Below are positions 8,389-17,081 of a stretch of DNA of 64,000 nucleotides, piece by piece. Below the pieces are notes generated by a model. That model made no database searches. It saw only the letters and a list, made by a program, of their open reading frames with translations, and was not told the origin of the DNA. The position numbers were made by a program, and so were the translations under genes. Source of the stretch: Lewinellaceae bacterium (lineage in GTDB: Bacteria > Bacteroidota > Bacteroidia > Chitinophagales > Saprospiraceae); NCBI GenBank assembly GCA_020636255.1, contig JACJYE010000009.1, positions 124,001 through 188,000 of the forward strand. The letters run 5' to 3'. How positions within the stretch are numbered: position 1 is the stretch's first letter; each line of letters starts with the position of its first letter.

Positions 8389-9989
8389 ATGAAATACCCC
8401 ATCGGCATACAGGATTTCCGGGTGCTGCGCGAAGGCGGCTACGTTTATGTGGACAAAACGGAGCACATTCATAGCATTCTCAGAAGTGGGAAGTATTTTT
8501 TCCTATCCCGCCCGCGCCGTTTCGGCAAAAGCCTGCTGCTGTCCACCATCAAGGAGCTGTACAGCGGGAGCAGGGAGTTGTTCGAAGGGCTGTGGATAGA
8601 TAAGCACTGGGACTGGGCCGCGAACCAGAGGCCGGTGATTTGGCTGAAGTTCAGCAGCCAGGGCGTTCGGACGCTGGGCCTGGAACCCGCCATCCACAAC
8701 ATGCTTCAGGAGGTAGCCGGAAATCTGGGTGTTGATCTTCAGGAAACCTCCTATGACCGCAAATTCAAGGAACTGATCACCCGGGCTGCGGCTGGCCGGA
8801 AAGCCGTACTGCTCATCGACGAATACGACAAGCCCATCATCGACTTTCTGGAGGACGTGCCGCAGGCCGAGGCCAACCGGGACATCCTTAAGAGCTTCTA
8901 CTCGGTGCTCAAGGATTGCGACCCCTACCTGGAGCTGGCCTTCATCACCGGCGTACCGGCTTTCAGCAAGGTGAGCATCTTTTCGGACCTGAACAACCTC
9001 AAAAACCTCTCCCTCCACCGCCAGGCCGATACGCTGCTGGGGATTACCCAGGAGGAACTGGAAGGCTACTTCACGCCTGCTCTGGAAGAAGCGGCCCAAT
9101 ACCTGAACACTACAAATGAAGGTATCCTGGAAGATGTGTCCGATTTTACGGTCATCGACGGAAACGCTGGTACAACGGCTATTCCTGGAACGGCCGGGAC
9201 AAAGTTTACAACCCCTTTTCCCTGCTGAATTTCCTGGATGGCCGGCAGTTTAGAAACTTCTGGTTCGAAACCGGCACGCCCACCTTCCTGGTCAGGGAGA
9301 TGAAGAGGCATCAGTACTTCAACGTGCGCGCCATCCGGGTATCGCAGAGCAAGCTTTCGGCTTTTGATTACAGCCGCCTCGACCCTATCACGGTCTTGTT
9401 CCAAACCGGTTACCTCACCATCACGGAGTACGTGCCGGAAGATAACCTCTACACCCTCGATTACCCCAATATGGAGGTGCGGCAATCGCTGGAGCAGAAC
9501 CTGCTGGCTGACTACCTCGATTTTCCGCTCGAAGACCCCCTGGCCCGCGTGGTCAACCTGCGCAACGCCCTGCGGCAAAAGAACCTGGAGGAAGTCATCG
9601 ACATCTTCAACGCCACCTTTGCCAGCCTGCCCTACGACCACTGGCGGCAGGAAAACGAACATTTCTTCCACGCCCTGATCCACCTCACCTTCAGCCTGCT
9701 GGGCGTGTACATTCAGTCGGAAGTGCACACGGCCAAAGGGCGCTGCGATGCCCTGGTGCAAACCGACAAGTACATCTACGCCTTCGAGTTCAAACTCGAC
9801 AAAAGCGCTGCCGAGGCGCTGCGGCAGATCGAAGAGAAAGGCTACCTGTCGCCCTGGGCGGATTCGCCGAAGGAGAGAATTGCGGTGGGGGTGAGCTTCA
9901 GTTCGGAGGAGAAGCGGGTGGAGAGCTGGGAGGCCAGTGTGTCCGTACGCCAGTATGCCAGTACGCCAGTACGCCAGGACGGCAGTTGA
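8389..9989 (+). pseudogene. AAA-ATPase/PD-(D/E)XK_9 protein (DUF1703 type), frameshifted copy
   Basis: Two frames, 8389-9228 and 9300-9989, together match the intact 506-aa paralogue at 14029. The first holds the P-loop SRPRRFGKSLLLSTI and the Walker B LLIDEYDKPI; the second holds the nuclease motif GRCDALVQTDKYIYAFEFKL. Between the anchors GYF (9067) and WYNGY (9168) the spacing is not a multiple of three, so a one-base loss (or two-base gain) lies at about 9125-9165. The alternative frame then reads RKRWYNGYSWNGRDKVYNP. The 3' end also carries an octamer tandem repeat. The gene is probably dead, unless the shift is a sequencing error or programmed. Confidence 0.8.
9944..9984 (+). repeat. 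Octamer tandem repeat at the 3' end of the frameshifted ATPase gene
   Basis: Four to five head-to-tail copies of CAGTACGC (one with T for C, the last degenerate) run just before the stop. They give the odd tail SVRQYASTPVRQDGS that the intact paralogue does not have. Confidence 0.7.
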
Positions 9990-10071
9990 AAAGGTGCGCT
10001 GCAGCTGCGGCGGGGCTTGAACCTTCGCAGCCCGATGAGATCCAGAGGCATGAAATCGGGAATGTCAGTGC

Positions 10072-10196
10072 TCAATGCAACCGCATTTTGAAAACATAGC
10101 GGAACCGCCATTTTACCCGGAGCATTACTTCGTTTTCCGGATCTGCATTCATGAAAAATTCCTCCAATTTCCTGCTTGCTGGCGCTCTATAGAAGT
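10072..10196 (-). pseudogene. 3' relic of the secreted 231-aa protein gene
   Basis: The last ~40 codons, including ADPENEVMLRVKWRFRYVF and a stop at 10072-10074, match the end of the intact gene at 15590-16285 (GPESDVMLRVKWRFRYVF). Upstream of about 10196 the match is lost and the DNA runs into the end of the gene at 10221. It occupies the same place in unit 2 that the intact gene holds in unit 3, just beyond the convergent ATPase, so it marks an old unit border. Confidence 0.75.
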
Positions 10197-10220
10197 GATT
10201 GAGCGACAAACAAGGCATCC

Positions 10221-11180
10221 CTACGCATTTAAAACTGTCGCAAGTGGAAACCATTTTTCGTCGTTCGGATTCAGGAGTTTGAGTAGGGGGATGTACATTT
10301 TTTTTACCAGCCCCTCTTTTGTTTTTATGCATGGGATCCAGGTGTCGAAAAAGCTATTATATTCAACAAGCCACTCGCCTTCAAAATTAATAATCTGAAC
10401 TTGGCCCATATAAGCCAGCAGGGGTAAGAACAGGCGATCTGAAAAGATGGCGGTAAATAGGTGGCGGAACAGATGTTTTTCAATCTTTGGCAGGCTTTGG
10501 ATGGAATAATCAAAAATTTCCCGGGGAGCAAACATTAATCCGGGCAGCTCGGTAATCAGCGTTTCAACTTTGCCGGGAAAAGATTGCCCGTAAGGGTTTC
10601 TGCCAAGCATTTCAGAAGCAGCGGCTTCGGCAGCAGCCATTTCACGCAAAGCTTTTTCCTTCATGGCATACTTTGCTTCAAGGTTGAAATAATCTTTTTC
10701 GCTTTGGTACAAGAAAAAAGCGGCACCTTTCCTGTAAAGCATCTCACCTTCTGGTATCCGCCAAAGGTTCTTTTTAGGGCTACTTTCACTGGAAACTTCT
10801 GCACTTACGGCCTCTAATACTTCGCCTTCCTCCAGGCTTATTTGAAAATAGCAAATTCTTCTTCCATCCAGCGTATACTCAATTTGTGGGATGGGATATG
10901 TTTTAGAGATGTGCTTTCTGGTTAACATCCCGGAAGTGTATAAATTTGAAAGATATCCCTTCAATGATTCATACATAGTGGCATCTGCGTACGATGTGGC
11001 CACTACGGCGCCATTGGCTAGTAAAAAAACGACGCCATGTGTTCTTCTTTTCGTTAAATGCTCCAGTTCGACTCCGTTTTTTTGCTCAATGAGTTCGTTG
11101 GCTTGAGCAAGCGTCAAATCGGTAATTTGGTATTGGTATCCCCAGGGGGTGGCTACGGTGTAGGTGCGTGGTTCTTCCAT
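10221..11180 (-). CDS. Unrecognised 319-aa protein, candidate immunity to the PD-(D/E)XK-like toxin
   Basis: I do not recognise this family. It starts MEEPRTYTVATPWGYQYQI and has no signal peptide or membrane helix. It has a mixed alpha/beta look with an Ala/Glu-rich helix around residues 165-185, and a hydrophobic stretch (RLFLPLLAYMGQVQIINF) near residue 260. It differs completely from the Imm11/43-like proteins of the two AHH units. It lies 242 bp behind the stop of toxin 2, on the same strand, in exactly the slot where the other units carry their immunity genes. Position alone suggests it neutralises the nuclease tip of toxin 2; nothing in its sequence proves this. Confidence 0.5.
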   Translation of the reverse strand: MEEPRTYTVATPWGYQYQITDLTLAQANELIEQKNGVELEHLTKRRTHGVVFLLANGAVVATSYADATMYESLKGYLSNLYTSGMLTRKHISKTYPIPQIEYTLDGRRICYFQISLEEGEVLEAVSAEVSSESSPKKNLWRIPEGEMLYRKGAAFFLYQSEKDYFNLEAKYAMKEKALREMAAAEAAASEMLGRNPYGQSFPGKVETLITELPGLMFAPREIFDYSIQSLPKIEKHLFRHLFTAIFSDRLFLPLLAYMGQVQIINFEGEWLVEYNSFFDTWIPCIKTKEGLVKKMYIPLLKLLNPNDEKWFPLATVLNA

Positions 11181-11422
11181 AGTGGTTCTTGAGCTTATTC
11201 CAATAGGCTTAAAGCTTGTTTGGAGGACAACCGTTCAGATGTAAAGGTCACTTTTTTGATGATACTGTGCTGCTTTTTTCGACTGCACCTACAGGGTAGG
11301 TACTTCAAAAAATGCCTTGTTTCAAAAAAATTGACTCTTTTCACTTTTAAATCCGGCTTCCAAACGAGCTTTAAGAAGACAAAATAAAGAATAACTGTTT
11401 ATTTGAAAGTATTCTTTTCTCA

Positions 11423-13651
11423 TTAATCAGAGCATTCCAATGGAGTTACATTAGGAATAAGATAACTTACTTCAAAGTCATTCGCAGCTTGTTGAATATC
11501 AAGGGTCGCATTTATATACCGTAGTTTAGGGTTACTATAATTAGAGTTTTGGAACTGGCGTCGTACGGCGATTTCTACAACAAAATCAGGCAGAAAATTA
11601 AAGAGCAAATCACTTCTATCAATATTTGATACATTAACAAAGTCTAAAGGTTTTACTCTGATTTCATTAGGAATATCTTTATTTTGCTCAACTGTTGAAA
11701 AGAAAATGGGAATATTCTGTGCATTTGCTTGATTGACAATATTCTGTCCTAATGTTACGCCTGAAGGTAAGATTAGATATAACCCATGAGCTAATGTTGA
11801 ATTATAGGCAACGCCTTGAAGATAATTCAGGTAGTCTTGTAACTGAAGTTGTTGGCCACTATAATCAAATATGGGATTGGCTCCCGTACTAAACCTACCC
11901 TTGACTTCAATGACATTGGGAATCCAAAATTGGCCATTCGGAAAATCAGTAATTTTTCTAGTTACTAAACCATCTGGAATAGATGAGTATCCCGGCAAGG
12001 AAGCGGTGTTATTTTGAATGGCAAGAGAATTGAGTACGGCTCTTTCAAATGCAACTCCCAAAACTCTGCACGGGAACCAATCGTCAATTTTACTGCTTTG
12101 AGATGGATATCTCGATTTTAAATCCTGCTTTATTGGCCCTGCTAATTCCCAAATCTTTAGAGGAGTTAAATCAGCCCATTCTGAATTAGTATTAGGTGCA
12201 TCATCTGCTATTAATGGCGTAATAGTACTGGTATTACTAGCGTTAGTGGCAAAAAGATTGATATTGCTTTCATTGAAAAGCAAAACAATTAAGTTTCCCT
12301 TTTCTTCTTCACTCTGTTCCTGAATTAGTATTTCTAAAAGATCCGCTAAAAACAAAGGGGATTGGGTTGTTATCCAATCATTTTGATCAGTCGTTAAAGT
12401 TGTCCCCAAACCTTCAAAATAGTTGATTAGCCAATTTTCTATTTCCGTTTCCGCACATGCCTCAAAATCTCCGCCATAAATACAATCCATACTAAAAATA
12501 TCGTGCAACTGCTGTTCATCCAGGGTCAGCCCGAAGCCCTGAGACAGGATGTTCAGCGCATTATCCTCGATTATGGCCTGCAGGCAGGGATTCATTGACT
12601 CGGCGGGGGCGCTCAAAAAGCCATTGAGCTGGTGAAAAAATACGAGAGGGTTGGGGCCTGCTCCTCCGAATTGCCCGCTACAATTCTGCTGGATCATGTC
12701 CCATGTTTGGGCGCCACTGAATACCAGTCCATAGCGCTCTTTGAATTTGTTGACCGCCTGCGCCATCAGGTACTCTTCACCGGAAAACTGGCTCAGGCCG
12801 AAAAAGTCACCAATGTAATATGGGTTAATGCCGCTATTATTGGCGTTGCCAGGAGGGTTTATGCTGTGGGTGTTGCCTAAACCAAACCAATCAATACTAT
12901 TAAATGCTCCTTCCCATGCGTTTCCAAATTCAAAGCACGTGAAATAGGTCATAAATAATTGAATTGAGGAGATTGCAGCTGCAATTGGAGTGCCAGATGA
13001 GCTCCCCCCGCCAAAAGAAAAAGGCACCGTCTCCCCAGGATAGCAATCGTAGTCTCGTTCGTCTAAAAGTTCGCTATCCCGAATTTGATGGGTGATTGAC
13101 CCCAATTCGGCCCTTACAGAATAATCAATCACTCCATCCCAGGTGAATTGGAAAATGTATCCGGTAAAACTATTGGGATAGGCGCCTGCATTATCGCTAA
13201 TATAACTGTCATCGGCCCAGATTAACATGAGCCGGGAACTCAGGCTCCCCCACTCATCAAAGAATATGAAATAAGCTTCTTTGCCTAAGGCCAATTGGGA
13301 AGTGGCCGGCGCTTTGACGGGTACAATCAACACGTCCACGCTCCCGGCATACAGTACGGTATCGGCGAAGCCCCACAGCAATTCCGCATCAGCCATGGCC
13401 TGCCGAACAGTATCATTACCCACAGTAAAAGTACCGCCGGCCACTTCGGCCTGTTTTTCTTCAAAGTGCTGCTTTACTTCCTCCATCGTAAATTGCCAGG
13501 CGCCGCTGGATGGGGCCCGATAATCGGTTGGTGAAAGCGGGAGTTCCTCATTGGAGGAGGGGTTCAATAAAACATCCTTCTTACAAGAACCAAAAATCAC
13601 AGCCACAAACAGCCCCAGCAGGGCTGCCTTCAACAGGTTTTTAGAGGTCAT
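11423..13651 (-). CDS. Lipoprotein polymorphic toxin 2 with C-terminal PD-(D/E)XK-like nuclease
   Basis: 742 aa from the ATG at 13649-13651, which puts a lipoprotein signal (LLGLFVAVIFGSCKKD) at the start; the longer frame to 13702 adds an unlikely leader. Residues ~30-395 are almost the same as in toxin 3, and 12531-13366 matches 18262-19097 with no difference I could find. The last ~340 residues are unrelated to toxin 3. They contain a restriction-endonuclease-like core: FERAVLNSL, PDGLVTRK, then IEVKG with a following Gln-rich helix (QQLQLQDYLNYL), as in REase-type toxin tips. A shared trunk with a swapped tip is the hallmark of polymorphic toxins. The candidate antidote is at 10221. The target and delivery route are unknown. 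Confidence 0.75.
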   Translation of the reverse strand: MTSKNLLKAALLGLFVAVIFGSCKKDVLLNPSSNEELPLSPTDYRAPSSGAWQFTMEEVKQHFEEKQAEVAGGTFTVGNDTVRQAMADAELLWGFADTVLYAGSVDVLIVPVKAPATSQLALGKEAYFIFFDEWGSLSSRLMLIWADDSYISDNAGAYPNSFTGYIFQFTWDGVIDYSVRAELGSITHQIRDSELLDERDYDCYPGETVPFSFGGGSSSGTPIAAAISSIQLFMTYFTCFEFGNAWEGAFNSIDWFGLGNTHSINPPGNANNSGINPYYIGDFFGLSQFSGEEYLMAQAVNKFKERYGLVFSGAQTWDMIQQNCSGQFGGAGPNPLVFFHQLNGFLSAPAESMNPCLQAIIEDNALNILSQGFGLTLDEQQLHDIFSMDCIYGGDFEACAETEIENWLINYFEGLGTTLTTDQNDWITTQSPLFLADLLEILIQEQSEEEKGNLIVLLFNESNINLFATNASNTSTITPLIADDAPNTNSEWADLTPLKIWELAGPIKQDLKSRYPSQSSKIDDWFPCRVLGVAFERAVLNSLAIQNNTASLPGYSSIPDGLVTRKITDFPNGQFWIPNVIEVKGRFSTGANPIFDYSGQQLQLQDYLNYLQGVAYNSTLAHGLYLILPSGVTLGQNIVNQANAQNIPIFFSTVEQNKDIPNEIRVKPLDFVNVSNIDRSDLLFNFLPDFVVEIAVRRQFQNSNYSNPKLRYINATLDIQQAANDFEVSYLIPNVTPLECSD

Positions 13652-14028
13652 TGCCAAAATTTTTTGAAGTGAACAATACAATACACGCTGCTTCCGGGCC
13701 ATCGCCGGGAGCGGGCTTTGGAATCCTCAAAAAACAAGTTGTCGGTTTCGGCGATCCGGCGAAGGCCGAGAGCTGCCGAAATGGCTGAAGGACAAGCCGG
13801 ATCACTGAAATGCAAGGCGACAACTTGTTTTTTGAACACTACTTAGTGTGTGAAATTGTTCATAGCTGTCTTACAGAAAGGAAACGAGAGCGCTCTTTCT
13901 CATTTTTCTGACGCGCCCTGCAATGATAAGAAAGGATTTTTTTTTTGCAAGGTGCGCACGGATTTTAACATTTCCTGGAGCTGGGAGAAACCCTTCTGAC
14001 AAACCCTGAAATTCCGTATCTTTGAGCT
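13652..14028. promoter_or_regulatory. Divergent promoter region, unit 2
   Basis: Paralogous to the gaps at 8135 and 19386. It holds the toxin leader, a foldback insert at 13727-13835, the palindrome AGAGCGCTCT at 13887-13896 and a TATCTTTG box at 14017-14024. That box lies 4 bp before the ATPase ATG, so the ATPase message would start at or next to the start codon. Confidence 0.55.
13727..13835. repeat. 109-bp foldback element with 18-bp perfect inverted repeats
   Basis: 13727-13744 and 13818-13835 are exact inverted repeats, and GATCCGG/CCGGATC pairs within the loop. The tip (TTTTTTGAACACTACTTAG on the right side) recurs in part at 29271-29290, 32914-32928 and 56034-56048. A more decayed full copy lies at 19452-19580. 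Confidence 0.7.
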
Positions 14029-15549
14029 ATGAAATACCCCATCGGCATACAGGATTTTCGGGTGCTGCGCGAAGGCGGCTACGTTTATGTGGACAAAACG
14101 GAGCACATTCATAGCATTCTCAGAAGTGGGAAGTATTTTTTCCTATCCCGCCCGCGCCGTTTCGGCAAAAGCCTGCTGTTGTCCACCATCAAGGAGCTGT
14201 ACAGCGGGAGCAGGGAGTTGTTCGAAGGGCTGTGGATAGATAAGCACTGGGACTGGGCCGCCAACCGGCGGCCAGTGGTCTGGCTGAAGTTCAGCAGCCA
14301 GGGCGTACGGACGCTGGGCCTGGAACCTGCCATTCACAACATGCTAAAAGAAGTGGCCGGAAGTCTGGGCATCGAACTACAGGAAACTTCTTTTGACCGA
14401 AAATTCAAGGAACTGATCACCAAGGCCGGCGCCCAAAAAAAGGCTGTGCTGCTCATAGACGAATACGACAAGCCCATCATCGACTTTCTGGAGGACGTGC
14501 CGCAGGCCGAGGCCAACCGGGACATCCTTAAGAGCTTCTACTCGGTGCTCAAGGATTGCGACCCCTACCTGGAGCTGGCCTTCATCACTGGCGTATCGGC
14601 CTTCAGCAAGGTGAGCATCTTCTCGGACCTCAATAACCTGGAAAACATCTCGCTTTCCCCCTCCGCCTACACCTTACTCGGCATTACGCAGGATGAATTG
14701 GAACGCTACTTTTCGAAGCAGCTGGCGGAAACGGACGCCGAAAAGGTCCGACTCTGGTACAACGGTTATGCCTGGGGCGGGACGGAGAAAGTCTACAACC
14801 CCTTTTCCATACTCCGCTTTTTCAAAGACGGCAACCTGTTCAAAAACTTCTGGTTCGAAACCGGCACGCCCACCTTTCTGGTGAAAGAGTTGAAAAAGCA
14901 CGCCTACTACGATATCGCCAATGTCGTCGCTACAGCCAATGACCTGAGTAACTTTGACCTCCGGCGCCTGAGCCCTGTTACCGTGCTCTTTCAAACCGGC
15001 TACCTAACCATTCGGAATTATGAACCCCGGGACCTGCTTTACACGCTCGGCTATCCCAACCTGGAGGTCCGGCATTCCCTCCAGGAAATCCTGCTTAACG
15101 AATATCTGGACTACCCGCCGCAAAGCGCCCTACCCCGCGTGGTGAACCTGCGCAATGCGCTGCAAAACAAGAACCTGGAAGAGGTAATACAGGTCATCAA
15201 CGCCGCTCTTGCCGCTATCCCCTACGGCCACTGGCGGCAGGAAAACGAACATTTCTTCCACGCCCTGATCCACCTCACCTTCAGCCTGCTGGGCGTGTAC
15301 ATTCAGTCGGAAGTGCACACGGCCAAAGGGCGCTGTGATGCGCTGGTGCAAACCGACAAGTACATCTACGCCTTCGAGTTCAAACTCGACAAAAGCGCTG
15401 CCGAGGCGCTGCGGCAGATCGAAGAGAAAGGCTACCTGTCGCCCTGGGCGGATTCGCCGAAGGAGAAAATTGCGGTGGGGGTGAATTTCAGCTCGAAGGA
15501 GAAAAGGGTGGCGGAATGGGAGGCTGCTGATCAGTCACGGGGTGGCTGA
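14029..15549 (+). CDS. AAA-ATPase with C-terminal PD-(D/E)XK_9 nuclease domain (DUF1703 type), intact copy
   Basis: 506 aa, the normal length of this Bacteroidota-rich family. Residues 1-240 form the AAA-ATPase-like domain, with P-loop SRPRRFGKSLLLSTI at ~38 and Walker B LLIDEYDKPI at ~140. The WYNGY motif is near 243. The C-terminal nuclease domain shows GRCDALVQTDKYIYAFEFKL then QIEEKGY at ~435-475. The family's cellular role is not settled, and members often occur in many copies per genome. Here it is divergent from toxin 2 and convergent with the 15590 gene, and an almost identical frameshifted copy lies at 8389. It may be a passenger or a functional part of the island. Confidence 0.85.
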   Translation: MKYPIGIQDFRVLREGGYVYVDKTEHIHSILRSGKYFFLSRPRRFGKSLLLSTIKELYSGSRELFEGLWIDKHWDWAANRRPVVWLKFSSQGVRTLGLEPAIHNMLKEVAGSLGIELQETSFDRKFKELITKAGAQKKAVLLIDEYDKPIIDFLEDVPQAEANRDILKSFYSVLKDCDPYLELAFITGVSAFSKVSIFSDLNNLENISLSPSAYTLLGITQDELERYFSKQLAETDAEKVRLWYNGYAWGGTEKVYNPFSILRFFKDGNLFKNFWFETGTPTFLVKELKKHAYYDIANVVATANDLSNFDLRRLSPVTVLFQTGYLTIRNYEPRDLLYTLGYPNLEVRHSLQEILLNEYLDYPPQSALPRVVNLRNALQNKNLEEVIQVINAALAAIPYGHWRQENEHFFHALIHLTFSLLGVYIQSEVHTAKGRCDALVQTDKYIYAFEFKLDKSAAEALRQIEEKGYLSPWADSPKEKIAVGVNFSSKEKRVAEWEAADQSRGG

Positions 15550-15584
15550 TCAGCAGCAAAACCAAGGCGAGCCACCCCGTGACT
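15524..15584. terminator. Two overlapping inverted repeats in the convergent gap
   Basis: 15533-15547 and 15570-15584 are a perfect 15-bp inverted repeat (AGTCACGGGGTGGCT). A second one (15524-15535 with 15546-15557) shares the left arm. Both overlap the ATPase stop codon. The two hairpins exclude each other. A terminator role for the convergent genes is likely, though no U-run follows. Confidence 0.45.
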
Positions 15585-15589
15585 AGTTC

Positions 15590-16285
15590 TCAATGCACCC
15601 GTATTTTGAAAACATAGCGGAACCGCCACTTTACCCGTAGCATCACATCGCTTTCCGGGCCCGCTTTTACAAAAAACGGCTCTGATTCCAGCTCGGCAGC
15701 GCCGTACAGAAGTGGTTGGCCAAGATAATCTGGCGTATTCAGAGAGAAAGCCCTGATTATCACAGGCACGGTTACTTCATCGGCAAGGGCGTCGTGCTCC
15801 TGTCGTTTCAGGATGTACTCGCCATCGTAACGCTCCGTGTACATAGCCTTTACAGAATCCCCGTAAACCAGATGAGTAATGGTTCGGTTAAAAATATCTG
15901 AGGCCGTGATGATTAAAGTGTCCCCTATGATTTCCGCCCCTCCTATAAAAAGGGCTGGGGCATCAAAAGCGGATGTTTCCTCTGCCCGGCTGCTTTCAAA
16001 CCCTGGAACCCAGGAATCTACTATTCTGACCGATGAAGACGGTTCTTCAAACCTCAGGCTATCCTTGTGCAGTGTATCTTGGGATATAAGGCTTAAAAGC
16101 ACAAGTCCACCATTGTTTTCTTCAACCAGCTGTTCTTCTAATTTCAAGATGCTTTCCCGGTGCTTGTCCGGCAGGCACCGAAGCCTTGCGCTGTAGTTTT
16201 CTGCCAGTGTGCTGTCGAAGACAACCTGGGCAGTGCAGGGCTGAAGGCAGCAAATGATGAGAGCTAAGGGGAGGAGTGCTTTCAT
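15590..16285 (-). CDS. Secreted protein of unknown function in the toxin island
   Basis: 231 aa with a clear Sec signal peptide (MKALLPLALIICCLQPCTA|Q). I do not recognise the mature part. It has an acidic helix near residue 45-60 and a beta-rich C-terminal half ending in DVMLRVKWRFRYVFKIRVH. It follows the candidate immunity gene at 16310 by 24 bp on the same strand, so it is probably the third gene of the toxin 3 operon. A truncated relic with the same ending lies at 10072 in unit 2, showing that it belongs to the repeated unit. Export suggests a role in the periplasm or outside, for example as toxin partner, chaperone or second antidote; this is inference. Confidence 0.55.
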   Translation of the reverse strand: MKALLPLALIICCLQPCTAQVVFDSTLAENYSARLRCLPDKHRESILKLEEQLVEENNGGLVLLSLISQDTLHKDSLRFEEPSSSVRIVDSWVPGFESSRAEETSAFDAPALFIGGAEIIGDTLIITASDIFNRTITHLVYGDSVKAMYTERYDGEYILKRQEHDALADEVTVPVIIRAFSLNTPDYLGQPLLYGAAELESEPFFVKAGPESDVMLRVKWRFRYVFKIRVH

Positions 16286-16309
16286 GATACAGCGATGAGA
16301 AGTTACTTT

Positions 16310-16993
16310 TTACCTATTCACCGGTTCAAACCGAAAGCCGGTGAGCCCGGCTTCTTCGATGGCGGTTTTCAGGCGGTTGGAGCAGAAAAAGCCCAGGAGT
16401 GGGCCCCTCATTCTAAAAAGGTCGAACTTAATATTTTCCACAAGTATCGCTTTTTTTAAGTGTACTTTGTGCTCCGTATCCCGCAGCGACCTCATTTCAG
16501 AAAGATATTCTTCGAAGCTGTTCAAAGACAAAGGGGCGACTTCTATGGGGCGCATTACGCCTCCTTCATAGTTGAATTCCTTGCGGTGAACGATCGCAAA
16601 AGAAGAAGCACTCCAGTTAATTAGTTCTGATTGACGGTCGTTGGGCATGTAAAGGATAAGATATTCCATCCGCCGGTGAATGTGAAGAACTTCAACCAAA
16701 TACCATTGGGTATTATCAAGATGATGCTTTTCAAATAAAGCTTTTGCTTTTGGGCTAAGCAATAATGTTTGCCCTTTAGAGTATTTATTTTGTAATAAGT
16801 CCGTTTTTTTTGCTGCACTATGAAGTTTAAAAGTAGGAAACTTGAGATCAAATTTAATCTCTCCACTTAAAGGGATATTTCGGTAAGAATAGGGCGCCAG
16901 ATAATTATAATCCCCAATCCAGTCATCCATTTGGATATCCACGTATCCTATGACATTGGGGTCGACAGATGGCAGGATTTTAAATATATCCAT
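16310..16993 (-). CDS. Candidate immunity protein (Imm11/Imm43-like) of toxin 3
   Basis: 227 aa starting MDIFKILPSVDPNVIGYVD, with no signal peptide. The C-terminal SNRLKTAIEEAGLTGFRF carries the family ending. Residues ~115-225 are nearly identical to the copy at 2709 (16318-16657 against 2716-3055 at DNA level), whereas the N-terminal halves differ at roughly every second or third residue. It lies 88 bp behind toxin 3, separated from it by two hairpins that could stop or modulate transcription. The Imm label rests on the C-terminal motif and the gene order. Confidence 0.62.
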   Translation of the reverse strand: MDIFKILPSVDPNVIGYVDIQMDDWIGDYNYLAPYSYRNIPLSGEIKFDLKFPTFKLHSAAKKTDLLQNKYSKGQTLLLSPKAKALFEKHHLDNTQWYLVEVLHIHRRMEYLILYMPNDRQSELINWSASSFAIVHRKEFNYEGGVMRPIEVAPLSLNSFEEYLSEMRSLRDTEHKVHLKKAILVENIKFDLFRMRGPLLGFFCSNRLKTAIEEAGLTGFRFEPVNR

Positions 16994-17021
16994 GGTTGTT
17001 TTTTTGAAATGAAAAAAAGAT

Positions 17022-17061
17022 AAGGCAGTTTAATGAATTCCAAGCAATATTAAACTGCCTT
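17022..17061 (-). terminator. Hairpin between toxin 3 and its immunity gene
   Basis: A perfect 13-bp stem (17022-17034 with 17049-17061) is followed on the minus strand by ATCTTTTTTTC, so it can act as a terminator or attenuator. The same DNA can be read as a promoter for the immunity gene: TTG, an 18-nt spacer, then TATCTTTT. A second perfect 15-bp stem (17071-17085 with 17093-17107) overlaps the toxin stop codon. Confidence 0.55.
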
Positions 17062-17081
17062 CTTGAACTCAAATAAATGAC

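Noticed and set aside
9985..10070. tRNA-like stretch (GGGGCTTGAACC followed by GATGAGATCCAGAG)
   Set aside because: It recalls the T-arm and anticodon side of a reversed tRNA gene, but the arms do not pair and the length is wrong. It was left unannotated; a tRNAscan run would settle it.
13703..13851. Small genes in the foldback region (60-63 aa frames)
   Set aside because: The frames exist only because of the inverted repeats and are not conserved in the paralogous gaps.
14029..15549. Transposase of an insertion sequence
   Set aside because: The motifs (P-loop, DEYD, EFK) fit the AAA/PD-(D/E)XK_9 family. No terminal inverted repeats or target duplications bracket it.
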